DNA from: Gemmatimonadota bacterium
GTDB lineage: Bacteria; Gemmatimonadota; Gemmatimonadetes; Longimicrobiales; Gaopeijiaceae
Direction: 5' to 3'
Length of the DNA: 64,000 nucleotides
NCBI GenBank assembly: GCA_022823145.1
Contig: JAJDXS010000031.1
Location: forward strand, 106,381 to 170,380
The notes under the pieces are model-generated. The model was not told where the DNA came from. It saw only the letters and a program-made list of their open reading frames with translations, and ran no database searches. The number at the start of each line of letters is the position of its first letter. Position 1 is the stretch's first letter. The translations under genes and the position numbers were made by a program. This document shows positions 56,217-64,000 of this stretch, piece by piece.

Positions 56217-57446
56217 GTGCCGGCCACCGCCACCCTGACCGACGATCTCTTCGCGCCCGAAGTCATCGCGGACCCGTACACCTACTTCGGGCGCCTGCGC
56301 GAGATCGAGCCGGTCCACTGGAACGAGCGGTTCAGCCTCTGGCTCGTGACCGGGTACGACGAACTGGTGTGGATCCTGCGCCACAACGAACTGTTCTCGT
56401 CCGCGGTGATCAGGGACGCCGCGGCGCCACCGTATCCGCCGGTCGATCCGGCCGATGTGCCCCTCTTCGACGAGATTCGCGACTTCCGCGCGGACCAGCT
56501 GGTCGAGAAGGACCGGCCCGAGCATTTCGATCAGCGGAGCGTGGTTCACGGCTACTTTACGCCGAAGGCGATGGAGAAGTGGCGGCCGTTCGTGCGCGCG
56601 GCCGTGGAAGAGCTGCTGGACGACATCCAGCCGAAGCGCGCGATGGATGTGCTGACCGAACTGGCGGCACCGCTGCCGGTCCGGATCATCGCCGAGATGA
56701 TGGGCGTGCCGTACGAGGACCGCGACCGCCTGCGGGCGATGGCCGACGGGATCCTCTACATCAACCGGGGCGAGCCGTACCGCTTTCGCCCCCTGGTCGA
56801 GGCGATCCGCGGCATCGTGGACTACGCGGCGCCGCTGGTCGAAGAGCGGATCGACGGGGACGGGAGCGACTTCATCTCGGTGCTGGCGGGAGGCGAGACG
56901 CGCGGCGTGTTCACCCGGCACCAGGTGCTGGTCAACACCGGCCTGCTGCTCTTCGCGGGCCACGAGACCACCATGAACCTGATCTGCAACGGCCTGTTGT
57001 CCTTCATCCGGCATCCGGAGCAGTGGGAGCGGCTGCGGGCCGATCCCGAAGGGATGGCGCGGCTGGCAACGGAGGAGTGCCTGCGCTACGACCCGCCCGT
57101 GAAGTCCACCCAGCGGATCGTGGCCGAGGACGTGGACCTGGGGGGCCGGACCATGTGGAAGGGGCAGCGCATCCGATGGATCATGGCAGCCGCGAACCGC
57201 GATCCGACGGTGTTCTCGCGCGCCAACGAGTTCGACATCGGGCGACAGCCGAACCCGCACCTCTCCTTCGGTTCGGGGATCCACTACTGCCTGGGCGCCA
57301 CCCTGGCGCGGGTCGAGGGACAGGAGGTCTTCCGTGCCCTCGCGGAGCGGTTCGAGCGGTTCGAGCTGGCCGGGGGCCCGATCGAGTATCAGCCCAGCCT
57401 TCAGTTCAGGTCGGTCAAGTCGCTGCCCGTGAGGTGGACTGCATGA
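56217..57446 (+). CDS. Cytochrome P450
   Basis: A 409-residue soluble bacterial P450. I-helix AGHETT (residues 247-252) with the oxygen-activating acid-alcohol pair, the EECLR ExxR motif near residue 286, and the heme loop FGSGIHYCLG with ligand Cys358 are all present. It would insert one oxygen atom into a C-H bond, using electrons from the ferredoxin encoded next. GTG 56217 is the start. The stop overlaps the ferredoxin ATG (ATGA). No ferredoxin reductase is nearby, so a general cellular reductase must serve. Substrate cannot be told from the sequence. Confidence 0.93.
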   Translation: MPATATLTDDLFAPEVIADPYTYFGRLREIEPVHWNERFSLWLVTGYDELVWILRHNELFSSAVIRDAAAPPYPPVDPADVPLFDEIRDFRADQLVEKDRPEHFDQRSVVHGYFTPKAMEKWRPFVRAAVEELLDDIQPKRAMDVLTELAAPLPVRIIAEMMGVPYEDRDRLRAMADGILYINRGEPYRFRPLVEAIRGIVDYAAPLVEERIDGDGSDFISVLAGGETRGVFTRHQVLVNTGLLLFAGHETTMNLICNGLLSFIRHPEQWERLRADPEGMARLATEECLRYDPPVKSTQRIVAEDVDLGGRTMWKGQRIRWIMAAANRDPTVFSRANEFDIGRQPNPHLSFGSGIHYCLGATLARVEGQEVFRALAERFERFELAGGPIEYQPSLQFRSVKSLPVRWTA

Positions 57447-57679
57447 ACGCAAGGCCGAACGCGCGCCTTCGCATCGAGGTCGACCATCTGTGCTGTGTCG
57501 GCAACGCGATGTGCCTGGCGCTCGCCCCGGGAGTCTTCGCGCACAACGAATCCCGGCAGTCCGAGGTGATGAACCCGAAGGGCGGCAGCCGGGAAGACAT
57601 CCTCGCCGCCGCCGAAAACTGTCCCACAGGGGCGATAAGCGTCAGCGACGCCGACACCGGCGAGACCCTCTTTCCCTGA
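57443..57679 (+). CDS. 3Fe-4S ferredoxin, P450 partner
   Basis: A 78-residue ferredoxin. Cluster ligands are Cys18 and Cys24 (CVGNAMC) and Cys60 in NCPTGAI; a further Cys17 precedes the first. The pattern C-x5-C...CP with one ligand missing relative to 4Fe-4S proteins marks the single 3Fe-4S ferredoxins that feed bacterial P450s. ATG 57443 overlaps the P450 stop by four bases, giving near-equal expression of the pair. panB begins 16 bases downstream. Confidence 0.92.
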   Translation: MNARPNARLRIEVDHLCCVGNAMCLALAPGVFAHNESRQSEVMNPKGGSREDILAAAENCPTGAISVSDADTGETLFP

Positions 57680-57695
57680 TCGCGATTTCATAGCC

Positions 57696-58553
57696 ATGGC
57701 GTACTCGACCATCTCCAGCGCCGGCGCCGACCCGCCGCCGGACGGCCCCGCCCGCCCCGTCACCGTTCTCGACTTCGCACGCCGCAAGAAGGCCGGCGAG
57801 CCGATCGTGATGATCACCGGCTACGACGCGCTTTTCGCCTCGCTCGTCGACGCGGCCGGCGTGGATGCGATCCTGGTCGGCGACTCGGTGGTCTCGGTGC
57901 TGTGCGGCGAGAAGACCACCCTGTCGGCCACGGTCGACCAGATGATCTATCACGGGCGCCTGGTGTGCCGCGGGGCGGAGCGGGCGCTCGTGATCGTGGA
58001 CATGCCGTTCATGAGCTACCAGATCTCACCGCAACAGGCCGTGCGGAACGGCGGCCGCATCCTCAAGGAGACGGGTGCGGGCGCGGTGAAGCTCGAGGGC
58101 GGCGCCGACTTCGCGCCCGCCGTCGAGGCGCTGACCAGGGCCGGCATCCCCGTCATGGGCCACCTGGGTTTCACGCCCCAGTCGGTACACGCACTGGGCG
58201 GCCACCGGGTTCAGGGCCGCGCCAAGGGAGCGCTGGAGAAGCTCATCCGCGATGCCAGAGCGCTGGAGAGCGCGGGCGCATTCTCGGTCGTCCTGGAGCT
58301 GATGCCGGAGCGCATCGCCGAGAAGGTCACGCACGTCCTTTCCATCCCGACGATCGGCATCGGTGCGGGCTCGCACTGCAGCGGGCAGGTGCTGGTGCTG
58401 CACGACATGCTCGGGATGAACGAGTCGTTCGAACCGCGCTTCCTGAAGCGGTACGCCGAACTGGGTGCCGAGGTGCGCTCGGCGGTGTCGCGTTATGCGG
58501 AAGAGGTGCGCACGGGCGTGTACCCCGGGCCGGAGCACGTGCACAAGAGCTGA
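57696..58553 (+). CDS. panB: Ketopantoate hydroxymethyltransferase
   Basis: A 285-residue enzyme of pantothenate (coenzyme A) synthesis: it adds a hydroxymethyl group from 5,10-methylene-THF to 3-methyl-2-oxobutanoate. Diagnostic motifs: MITGYDALFASLVDAAGVDAILVGDSV, GHLGFTPQSVHALGGHRVQGR, FSVVLELMPERIAEKVT (catalytic Glu) and IGIGAGSHCSGQVLVLHDMLGM. Length is normal. It follows the ferredoxin by 16 bases and may share its transcript, an unusual neighbour for a housekeeping gene. panC and panD are not in the window. The convergent leucine dehydrogenase makes branched-chain keto acids, one step from the PanB substrate. Confidence 0.95.
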   Translation: MAYSTISSAGADPPPDGPARPVTVLDFARRKKAGEPIVMITGYDALFASLVDAAGVDAILVGDSVVSVLCGEKTTLSATVDQMIYHGRLVCRGAERALVIVDMPFMSYQISPQQAVRNGGRILKETGAGAVKLEGGADFAPAVEALTRAGIPVMGHLGFTPQSVHALGGHRVQGRAKGALEKLIRDARALESAGAFSVVLELMPERIAEKVTHVLSIPTIGIGAGSHCSGQVLVLHDMLGMNESFEPRFLKRYAELGAEVRSAVSRYAEEVRTGVYPGPEHVHKS

Positions 58554-58580
58554 CGAGGTCGCCGCGCCGGGTTCTCCCGG

Positions 58581-59630
58581 CTATCTGGCTCCCGCGATCC
58601 GTTCCTCGGCGATCCAATCGGCCGCCGCCGCCGTGCTGACGCCCAGCTCCTCCGCCATCCCTATCACGTGCAGCGTCTGCTCGTAGATGTTCGAGACCTT
58701 GGCGTAGACCGTGAAGTCCTCGGTCGCCTTGCCCAGCACCTCTTCCTGGCAGCGAATCAGACCACCCGAGTTCACCAGGAAATCGGGTCCGTAGATGATC
58801 CCGCGCTCGGTCAGGGCGTCGCCGTGGCGGGGCTCGGCGAGGATGTTGTTGGCCCCGCCTGCGACTGCGGGACAACGGAGCCTCGGGATCGTGTCGTCGT
58901 TGATCACGGCGCCGATGGAGTTGGGTGAGAAGACGTCGCACTCGACGTCGTAGATCGCATCCGGCGCGACGACATCGGCGTTGAATTCGCGGGCGGCCTT
59001 GCCCAGCACGGCGTCGGCGATGTCGGTCACGGTGAGGCGGGCACCCGCCTCGTGACAGAAGCGCGCCAGCGCGTAGCCGACATTGCCGAGGCCCTGGACG
59101 GCGATGTGCCTGCCGCCGAAGGAGTCGTTGCCGGTCGTGGCCTTCAGCACGGCGCGGATGCCACACGACACGCCGTACGCGGTAGTCCGCGACGGATCAC
59201 CCGCGCCGCCGGCAGACTCGTTCACACAGGCGACGTGCGTGGTGGCGCCGCGGATCACCGCCATGTCATGCGAGTTGGTCCCGATATCCTGTCCCGCGAT
59301 GTACTCGCCGCCCATCTCGTCGATGAACTCGCCCAGCGCCCGCAGCATGGCCGGGTTTTTCTGGGTCCTGGCGTCGGCGATCACGACCGACTTGCCGCCG
59401 CCCAGGTTCACGCCGGCGATCGCGGCCTTGTAGGTCATGCCGCGCGAGAGGCGCAACACGTCGTCCAGCGCCTGTTCTTCGGTGGGATAGGGCAGCATGC
59501 GCACGCCGCCCAGCGCGGGGCCCAGCGTCGTGTCGTGTATTGAAATGATGGCCCGGAGGCCCGAGTCGTTGTCGTTGCAGAAGACCACCTTTTCGTGGTC
59601 GTATTCGCCAAGTTGCTGGAACACCTGCAT
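58581..59630 (-). CDS. Leucine/branched-chain amino acid dehydrogenase
   Basis: A 349-residue Glu/Leu/Phe/Val dehydrogenase, interconverting a branched-chain amino acid and its keto acid with NAD. GMTYKAAIAGVNLGGGKSV carries the catalytic lysines at residues 68 and 80, the same positions as in known leucine dehydrogenases. IAVQGLGNVGYALARFCHEAG is the Rossmann loop; GIIYGPDFLVNSGGLIRCQEE is the conserved C-terminal part. Start at ATG 59630 gives the typical length; an upstream extension through 59945 looks non-coding. Valine versus leucine preference cannot be decided. The gap to 59864 contains no gene. Confidence 0.9.
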   Translation of the reverse strand: MQVFQQLGEYDHEKVVFCNDNDSGLRAIISIHDTTLGPALGGVRMLPYPTEEQALDDVLRLSRGMTYKAAIAGVNLGGGKSVVIADARTQKNPAMLRALGEFIDEMGGEYIAGQDIGTNSHDMAVIRGATTHVACVNESAGGAGDPSRTTAYGVSCGIRAVLKATTGNDSFGGRHIAVQGLGNVGYALARFCHEAGARLTVTDIADAVLGKAAREFNADVVAPDAIYDVECDVFSPNSIGAVINDDTIPRLRCPAVAGGANNILAEPRHGDALTERGIIYGPDFLVNSGGLIRCQEEVLGKATEDFTVYAKVSNIYEQTLHVIGMAEELGVSTAAAADWIAEERIAGAR

Positions 59631-59864
59631 AGGCTCGCGGAACTCCTGTGTCTGGTCCGGTTGTGGGGGTTGGAGCGCACTCGAATCGCCGGGGCGGAGT
59701 GCGGAGGGCCTGAGAATCAGCACCGTTAAGCTAAGCCCATTGCGGGATTCCCGCCGGACTGCTTGCGGTTGCCCCGGCCGCGGTCTACGGTACCGCTGAG
59801 CAACAGCCCATCCGCGCCGGGGCGGCCCAGAAACGCAGCCCGGGCTCAGCCGTGGAGGAATCCA

Positions 59865-61196
59865 ATGTTCAGGCGTCGCCCCGCAGCCAGACTCCCCGCC
59901 AGCCCGGCCCCTCGCGACTTCCGGTGCTCCCGCGGGTTCATCCACGGACTGCTCGCCGCGGCACTCGGCGCCGGGTTCGTCGTGTCATCCGTCCAGGCGC
60001 AGGAGCAGGAGGAGACGCCGGACCCGATAGCCGAACTTGTGGCCCGGCTCACCCTCGACGAATACAAGACCACGCTGAAGGGACTCACGCAGTTCGGGGA
60101 CCGCCGCCAGGGGACACAGCGCAACCGCGACGCAGTGGACTGGATCGAGGCCTGGCTGCAGGAAGCGGGCTGCACGAACACCGAGCGCGTGCACTATGAG
60201 TACGCGCCGGTGCGGTTCGCCGACCCGCCGCGCAGCGCACCCAATCCGGCCCAGGCCGCCGCCCGCCGTGCCCGCCAGGAGAGCGACGACCTGACCACGC
60301 CGACGGGAGGCCTCGTGGGACGCCGCGGACCCGGCTCCGGCGGCAGCACCATCTTCGGCTACCGGGGCCGCACCGGCGTCAACCGCGGCCTTATGGCGCA
60401 GCCCGATGAGCGGATCCGCGAACTAAACCGCGAAGAGCCGGTCGACGGCGAGCGCTCCCAGGTCTACTGCACCAAGGTTGGCACCACGCACCCCGACGAG
60501 ATGTACATCCTCGGCGCGCACATGGACGGCCACGGTGTGAACGAGGCGGTGGACGACGACGGATCCGGCACGGCGCTGGTCATGGAACTCGCCCGCATCT
60601 TCAGCTCACCGGACGTGCAGACCGAGCGCTCGATCCGCTTCGCGCTCTGGAACAACGAGGAAACGGGGCTGAACGGCGCGCGGGCGTACGTCGAGCAGCG
60701 CCAGGAGCTGCAGGGCGTCGAGGATCCGCCGGGCTCCGGCCAGTATCCCGAGCCGCGCTGGCTGGGGATGATCCAGCACGACATGATGCTCTGGGACCAC
60801 GGGGCGCCGGGACCCGACGGGCGGGTCAGCCGCAATCAGCGGCCGGAGGCCGACGTCAACATCGAATTCCAGTGGAACTCGGACTTGGTCCAGGAGTCGA
60901 TGAACCTGGCGTTCCACTTCAAGTTCGCAAACGCGCGCTATGCTACCGACTACCCGGCCACGGTGGGCCCGCACATGACCAACACCGATTCAACGCCCTT
61001 CATGAACATCGTCGCGGCGATCAGCCTGCGGGAGAACGAGCGCGGCGCGCAGGTCGGGGCCGGGTGGAATCCGAACTGGCACCAGCCGACCGACGTGTGG
61101 ACCACGTACACGGATGACGACTTCCGTCTCGGGCTGAACGCGGCGCAGACGACGCTGGCCGCGATCGCGCAGCTGACGGGGGCGGCGGTGCGCTAG
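59865..61196 (+). CDS. Exported M28-family zinc aminopeptidase
   Basis: A 443-residue metallopeptidase with a signal sequence ending VVSSVQAQ. The M28 two-zinc site is visible: ILGAHMDGHG (His), AVDDDGSGTALVMELARIF (bridging Asp), WNNEETGLNGARAYV (catalytic Glu pair) and NWHQPTDVWTTY (last His). It would release N-terminal amino acids from peptides in the periplasm. GGAGGAA fixes ATG 59865. Its TAG stop overlaps the convergent TPR gene's stop in the palindrome CTAG. Confidence 0.9.
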   Translation: MFRRRPAARLPASPAPRDFRCSRGFIHGLLAAALGAGFVVSSVQAQEQEETPDPIAELVARLTLDEYKTTLKGLTQFGDRRQGTQRNRDAVDWIEAWLQEAGCTNTERVHYEYAPVRFADPPRSAPNPAQAAARRARQESDDLTTPTGGLVGRRGPGSGGSTIFGYRGRTGVNRGLMAQPDERIRELNREEPVDGERSQVYCTKVGTTHPDEMYILGAHMDGHGVNEAVDDDGSGTALVMELARIFSSPDVQTERSIRFALWNNEETGLNGARAYVEQRQELQGVEDPPGSGQYPEPRWLGMIQHDMMLWDHGAPGPDGRVSRNQRPEADVNIEFQWNSDLVQESMNLAFHFKFANARYATDYPATVGPHMTNTDSTPFMNIVAAISLRENERGAQVGAGWNPNWHQPTDVWTTYTDDDFRLGLNAAQTTLAAIAQLTGAAVR

Positions 61197-61771
61197 CGCC
61201 GCGCGATTTCGGCCTCCGCCGCGATGTAGCCGAAGCCCGCCCAGCCGGCACCTTCCAGGATACGGCGGAACATCTCCTCGGCCTGGTCCGCGCGCCCGTT
61301 GTAGAGGTGCCACGCCGCGACGCCGTAGGCGATGGCCACGCCGGAGGGGTCCTCGCTTTCCGGATCCCACAGCTCGTCGGCTTCGATCTCTCCCTTGTAC
61401 ATCAGGAGGAGGCGGTGGTAGGGAATGTTCTCGATTACGTCCATATCGGCCGTGATGCGCTCAAGGACTGCGGCAGCTTCGTCGTCGCGGCCCAGCCGGC
61501 GCAGGGCCATGTACCACCAGTGGGAGATCGCCACGAGCTGGTCGGGGTTCGTAGTCACCGCGAAGTAGTCCTCGTATGACTGCAGCGCGGTCTCGAAGTC
61601 GCCCTTCAGGTATTGGGCGAGGGCCAGGTGGTAGTGGATGTTCGACTGCAGCGTGCTCGTCGGAATCCCGCGCTCGTTCGGCTGACCGTCCGGCTCCACC
61701 TCGTCCGGTTCACCTGCCACGAGCCCGGCGGCGTGGGACAGGTCCTCGATCGCCCAGTCGAACTCGCGCAC
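61193..61771 (-). pseudogene. TPR protein, 5'-truncated by an integrated element
   Basis: The 192-codon frame REFDWAIEDLSHAAGL to GFGYIAAEAEIARR keeps the C-terminal TPR region of a family that, as I recall, has a signal peptide and another 150-200 residues before this point (STLQSNIHYHLALAQYLKGDFETALQSYEDYF; SHWWYMALRRLGRDDEAAAVLERI). It starts abruptly at GTG 61771, with no ribosome site and no signal peptide. The frame stays open upstream for at least 33 codons, to the end of the integrase gene at 61872. It is probably the stump of a gene split by the integrase-bearing element to its right. Confidence 0.65.
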
Positions 61772-61871
61772 GCTGATCCAACGTCCGATTTCGATTTCGG
61801 ATCTGTTGCGATCATTGAACTTACGGGGTTTGCAGGTCTGATTCCCGCCCTTCGGTTCCCGCCGAACGGGA
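61772..61871. other. Candidate attachment-site region of the integrated element
   Basis: This 100-base stretch joins the truncated TPR frame to the integrase stop codon, the usual place for an attL/attR core. It contains a short direct repeat GAAATC-GAAATC on the minus strand (about 61793-61804). No tRNA gene end is recognisable. The exact core cannot be placed without the other junction, which lies outside the window. Confidence 0.4.
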
Positions 61872-63035
61872 TCAGGTCCGCACTCGGCGGCGGTTTGCGA
61901 GCGCGGTTCTGAGCTGTCCCTCGTCGGCTCTCTGATAACACTGGAGAACGGTCTTGGCCGTCTTCCAGCCGCCCAGCTCGCAGAGCACCTTCAGCGGCTG
62001 GTCCATGAGATCGGAGGCGAACTTGCGCCTCAGCGAGTGCCAGCCGCGCCCGCGCTTGGGCTCCAGTCCCGCGAGCCGTTCAGCCCTGTCCCACCAACCT
62101 CGGGCCATCCACGAGCCCACGCTCGACGAGGGATCCTTCGGCGAGGGCAGGACCGGCGCGTCGCCCGTCGCCGGGTTCCGCCGCCGCGCCTCGTCCAAGG
62201 CGGCGACCGCCTCTGAGGTCACGGGCGTGGTGTGCTCGTATCCGGTCTTCTCGTGCTCGCTGCGCCACCGGATAGTTTCGCCTTCGAGGTCGATGTCGTC
62301 CCACCGGAGCTTGCGGACGGCTCCGATGCGGTGTCCCGTTTCGTGCGCGAGCACGAGCGCGACCCGGAACCGCCAGTTCACCTTGCGGGACACTCCGAGA
62401 AGCGCCTGATACTCCTCCTCGGTGAGAACGATCCGGGTAGGGTTCTTCTCCATGGGCGTCCTCAAGCCCCTGAGCGGGTTCGACTCGATCAGCAGGCGGC
62501 CCCGCTCGTCCCTCGACCTGGAGGCCCAGTTGAAGACCGCGATCAGGAACCTCAGGTCGTATTCGACCATCCGGTCCGACACGGGCTTTCCGCTCGGTCC
62601 GACCCTTCCGGCCCGGCGCGCCCGGATGAACCGATCCCAGTCCCTCTGGGAGAGCGTTGCCGGGTCGCGGTTCCTTCCGAGGAACCCGAGGAACATCTTC
62701 ATCGCGGTCCGGTCATGCTGCCGCGAGTGCCGGGTCTTGGTCGGGGTTACCTCTTCACCGTAGATGTCAAAGAGCGTCTCCAGGGTGAGCGGCCCGGTAT
62801 CGGCCTCCTGCATGCCGTTCGGCTCCGGCTTCGCGAACCCGGCGGCGGCCTCGTCGGCCTGCCGCTTCGCGCGCCTCCAGTCGCGGTGTTTGAGCGACCG
62901 GGTGAGCCTGCGCCCGTTTTCTCGCCACTCTATCTGGTAGAGGCCGGTCTTCGGGTCCGGAAACACCCTCACCCGGTTGCGGCCCCATTCTCCGGCGCTG
63001 TACGAGCGCCGGTCACGTTTCGTGCGTGCCATCAT
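61872..63035 (-). CDS. Tyrosine recombinase / integrase
   Basis: A 387-residue phage-type integrase. The N-terminal part has a basic AP2-like beta region (VRVFPDPKTGLYQIEWRENGRRLTRSLKHRDWRRAKRQA) and a SAM-like core-binding domain (LETLFDIYGEEV to FNWASR). The catalytic set is Arg236 (TGHRIGAVRKLRW), Lys263, His333-x-x-Arg336 (GWHSLRRKFA), Trp357 and Tyr367 (LQCYQRAD). It integrates and excises the element by site-specific recombination. Its 5' end overlaps the next gene (ATGA), and its stop faces the truncated TPR gene. Confidence 0.92.
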   Translation of the reverse strand: MMARTKRDRRSYSAGEWGRNRVRVFPDPKTGLYQIEWRENGRRLTRSLKHRDWRRAKRQADEAAAGFAKPEPNGMQEADTGPLTLETLFDIYGEEVTPTKTRHSRQHDRTAMKMFLGFLGRNRDPATLSQRDWDRFIRARRAGRVGPSGKPVSDRMVEYDLRFLIAVFNWASRSRDERGRLLIESNPLRGLRTPMEKNPTRIVLTEEEYQALLGVSRKVNWRFRVALVLAHETGHRIGAVRKLRWDDIDLEGETIRWRSEHEKTGYEHTTPVTSEAVAALDEARRRNPATGDAPVLPSPKDPSSSVGSWMARGWWDRAERLAGLEPKRGRGWHSLRRKFASDLMDQPLKVLCELGGWKTAKTVLQCYQRADEGQLRTALANRRRVRT

Positions 63036-63442
63036 TCCATTCCTCTCTGGATGATGGACTGCACGATCTGCCTGTTGGAAAGCTCGCGGCGCGGGGCGTC
63101 CCGCGCCAGTGGCGGGGCGGCTGGCGGCGTCGCCTTCCGGGGCAGGTCCCTGCGGGCGATCCTGGGGGCGTTGGGCCGCCCGGCGTTGGGGATCTTGCCG
63201 TCGCGGACGAGGCGGCCCAGATGTTCCCTTGAGTAGCCGCTCTCACGGGCGGCCTCGACGAGCGACAGGGTGGTTTCGTCGCGCTCGCGGATCGTGGTTT
63301 CAAGGTCTTCGGCGCAAAGGTCCAGCACGAGAGCCGCGGTCTCGCTCCCGTATCGCCGGAGCGACTTGGCCTTCCCGCGCCAGTCGGCGGGCAGGCCCTC
63401 GACGGATGCGGGCTTGGTCTTCCGTCTGGACTTCCGGGTCAT
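63032..63442 (-). CDS. Small helix-turn-helix-like protein of the integrated element
   Basis: A 136-residue basic protein encoded directly before the integrase. Middle segment TLSLVEAARESGYSREHLGRLVRDGKIPNAGRPNAPRIARRDLPRK has the MerR/excisionase-like pattern (helix-turn-helix followed by GKIPNAGRxxxxRIxRxDLP). This suggests a DNA-binding factor that recognises element DNA, perhaps a recombination directionality factor or a target-site protein. ATG 63442 overlaps the upstream stop (ATGA), and its own stop overlaps the integrase start, so three genes are translated in series. Confidence 0.72.
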   Translation of the reverse strand: MTRKSRRKTKPASVEGLPADWRGKAKSLRRYGSETAALVLDLCAEDLETTIRERDETTLSLVEAARESGYSREHLGRLVRDGKIPNAGRPNAPRIARRDLPRKATPPAAPPLARDAPRRELSNRQIVQSIIQRGME

Positions 63443-63753
63443 TTCCAGTCTCCTTCGTCGTCCTGCCGCAGCGAGTCCGCGAGGCCGACATCCCCTTCGC
63501 CGCGCCGAACCGACCGTTCCGCGAGATCCACGCGGCGGCCGAGGTCGGCTAGTCCCGTGGTGCGGGCGATGGCGTAGATCGCGGCCGCGACGGTGGTGAG
63601 GACAAGCGCGATGTGGAGCGCGAGCGCGAGTCCGTGCTCGGCGAGGATCGCGGGCCAGTGGGGCGCGAGGTAATCGAGGCGAGCACCGCCGATGAGGAAC
63701 GCCGAACCCGCGAGTGCGGAGGTGAGTCCGGCGCTGATCTTCCAAGGCTGCAT
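63439..63753 (-). CDS. Small membrane protein of the integrated element
   Basis: A 104-residue protein with two hydrophobic segments (ISAGLTSALAGSAFLIGGA; LALALHIALVLTTVAAAIYAIA) and a charged C-terminal tail (DLGRRVDLAERSVRRGEGDVG). Size and layout resemble small phage or integrative-element membrane proteins, possibly holin-like, but no family is recognised. GGAAGAA lies before ATG 63753. Overlaps the next gene by four bases. Confidence 0.65.
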   Translation of the reverse strand: MQPWKISAGLTSALAGSAFLIGGARLDYLAPHWPAILAEHGLALALHIALVLTTVAAAIYAIARTTGLADLGRRVDLAERSVRRGEGDVGLADSLRQDDEGDWK

Positions 63754-63772
63754 CGTGGTTCTTCCTTCCGGG

Positions 63773-64000
63773 TCAGAGTTCGACGGACGCGGGATTGCGG
63801 TCTGCGGGACCCTTGAGCCAGGAGCCGCCATCGTCCCCGAGCCCGAGGCCGCGCAGCAGCCCCGCCGCGGCGGGTCCGTCGGCGTGGAGCCGGAACCCGG
63901 CGGCGGCCTTGGCCCGGACGGCGGGTTCGCGATAGTTGCCGGAGACGGCCTCGATGTTGACGCGCCCGGTTCGCCCTTCGGCGTCCTCGTACTCGATCTG
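63773..64000 (-). CDS. C-terminal end of an unidentified protein of the integrated element
   Basis: The last 75 codons of a gene that enters from beyond base 64000. The visible part reads EYEDAEGRTGRVNIEAVSGN, then YREPAVRAKAAAGFRLHADG, and ends WLKGPADRNPASVEL before TGA (63773-63775). No family recognised. It lies 19 bases before the small membrane protein on the same strand, so probably the same operon. Confidence 0.6.
   Translation of the reverse strand, partial: QIEYEDAEGRTGRVNIEAVSGNYREPAVRAKAAAGFRLHADGPAAAGLLRGLGLGDDGGSWLKGPADRNPASVEL

Noticed and set aside
54798..57452. Very long minus-strand open frame antisense to the serine hydrolase and P450 genes
   Set aside because: It lies opposite two genes with complete catalytic motifs. 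Long antisense frames are expected in GC-rich DNA, and its translation is low-complexity with no recognisable domain.
61805..61860. tRNA 3' end as integration site
   Set aside because: I looked for a T-arm and acceptor stem near the integrase; the bases do not fold into one and lack a GTTC-type loop in the right place.

Overview
The window is GC-rich, densely packed chromosomal DNA from a Gram-negative bacterium. The gene content points to the Gemmatimonadota (or a close relative): a TonB receptor paired with a DUF4249 lipoprotein, many exported lipoproteins of the 6-bladed beta-propeller type, two very large BNR/VPS10-like exported proteins, TAT-exported epimerases, a FlgO/TPR membrane protein and DUF3667. 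This assignment rests on protein families only; no rRNA or tRNA gene is present to confirm it. No CRISPR array, rRNA or tRNA was seen.

Layout. 1-2.1 kb: start of an exported protein and a coupled ArsR / AHSA1 / phosphodiesterase operon with a perfect ArsR-type operator. 2.2-7.7 kb: TonB receptor, DUF4249 lipoprotein, beta-propeller lipoprotein and an intradiol dioxygenase relative that seems to lack an internal block. 7.7-14.2 kb: a perfect 16-bp-arm inverted repeat, a 1398-residue SNF2 protein, a RHH/RelE toxin-antitoxin pair and a Fic protein with its own dyad operator. 14.2-30 kb: a leishmanolysin-like protein without its catalytic Glu, two BNR giants, a zeta-type kinase with a small partner, DUF3667, an amidase-CHRD fusion, an exported RidA and an amidohydrolase. 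30-37 kb: two TAT epimerase paralogues flank a cytochrome c/copper monooxygenase-like gene, its partner, and an ABC exporter whose ATPase gene is split by a +1 frameshift; an AbiEii toxin remnant follows. 37-49 kb: amidase, CapA, AAA/DUF4143 ATPase, FlgO-TPR protein, beta-propeller, and a sugar salvage operon (nucleotidyltransferase, sodium symporter, galactokinase). 49-61 kb: S9 peptidase, beta-propeller, membrane MutS-like ATPase, serine hydrolase, P450 + ferredoxin, panB, leucine dehydrogenase and M28 peptidase. 61.2-64 kb: a TPR gene cut at its 5' side by an integrase-bearing element that runs out of the window.

How the genes fit together. Much of the window serves the cell envelope and the breakdown or uptake of peptides, amides and sugars: receptor, lipoproteins, peptidases, amidases, amidohydrolase, symporter and kinase. 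Scattered between are small defence or stress modules (RelE, Fic, zeta, AAA/DUF4143, AbiEii remnant), several with visible dyad operators.

The most unusual signal is a family of four AT-rich 28-bp elements (6870, 30089, 37050, 48505) built from CATTAC/GTAATG hexamers and an ACATAAT core. Two lie upstream of genes, one lies at a gene start, and one lies in frame inside the nucleotidyltransferase gene, where it encodes a two-copy heptapeptide repeat.
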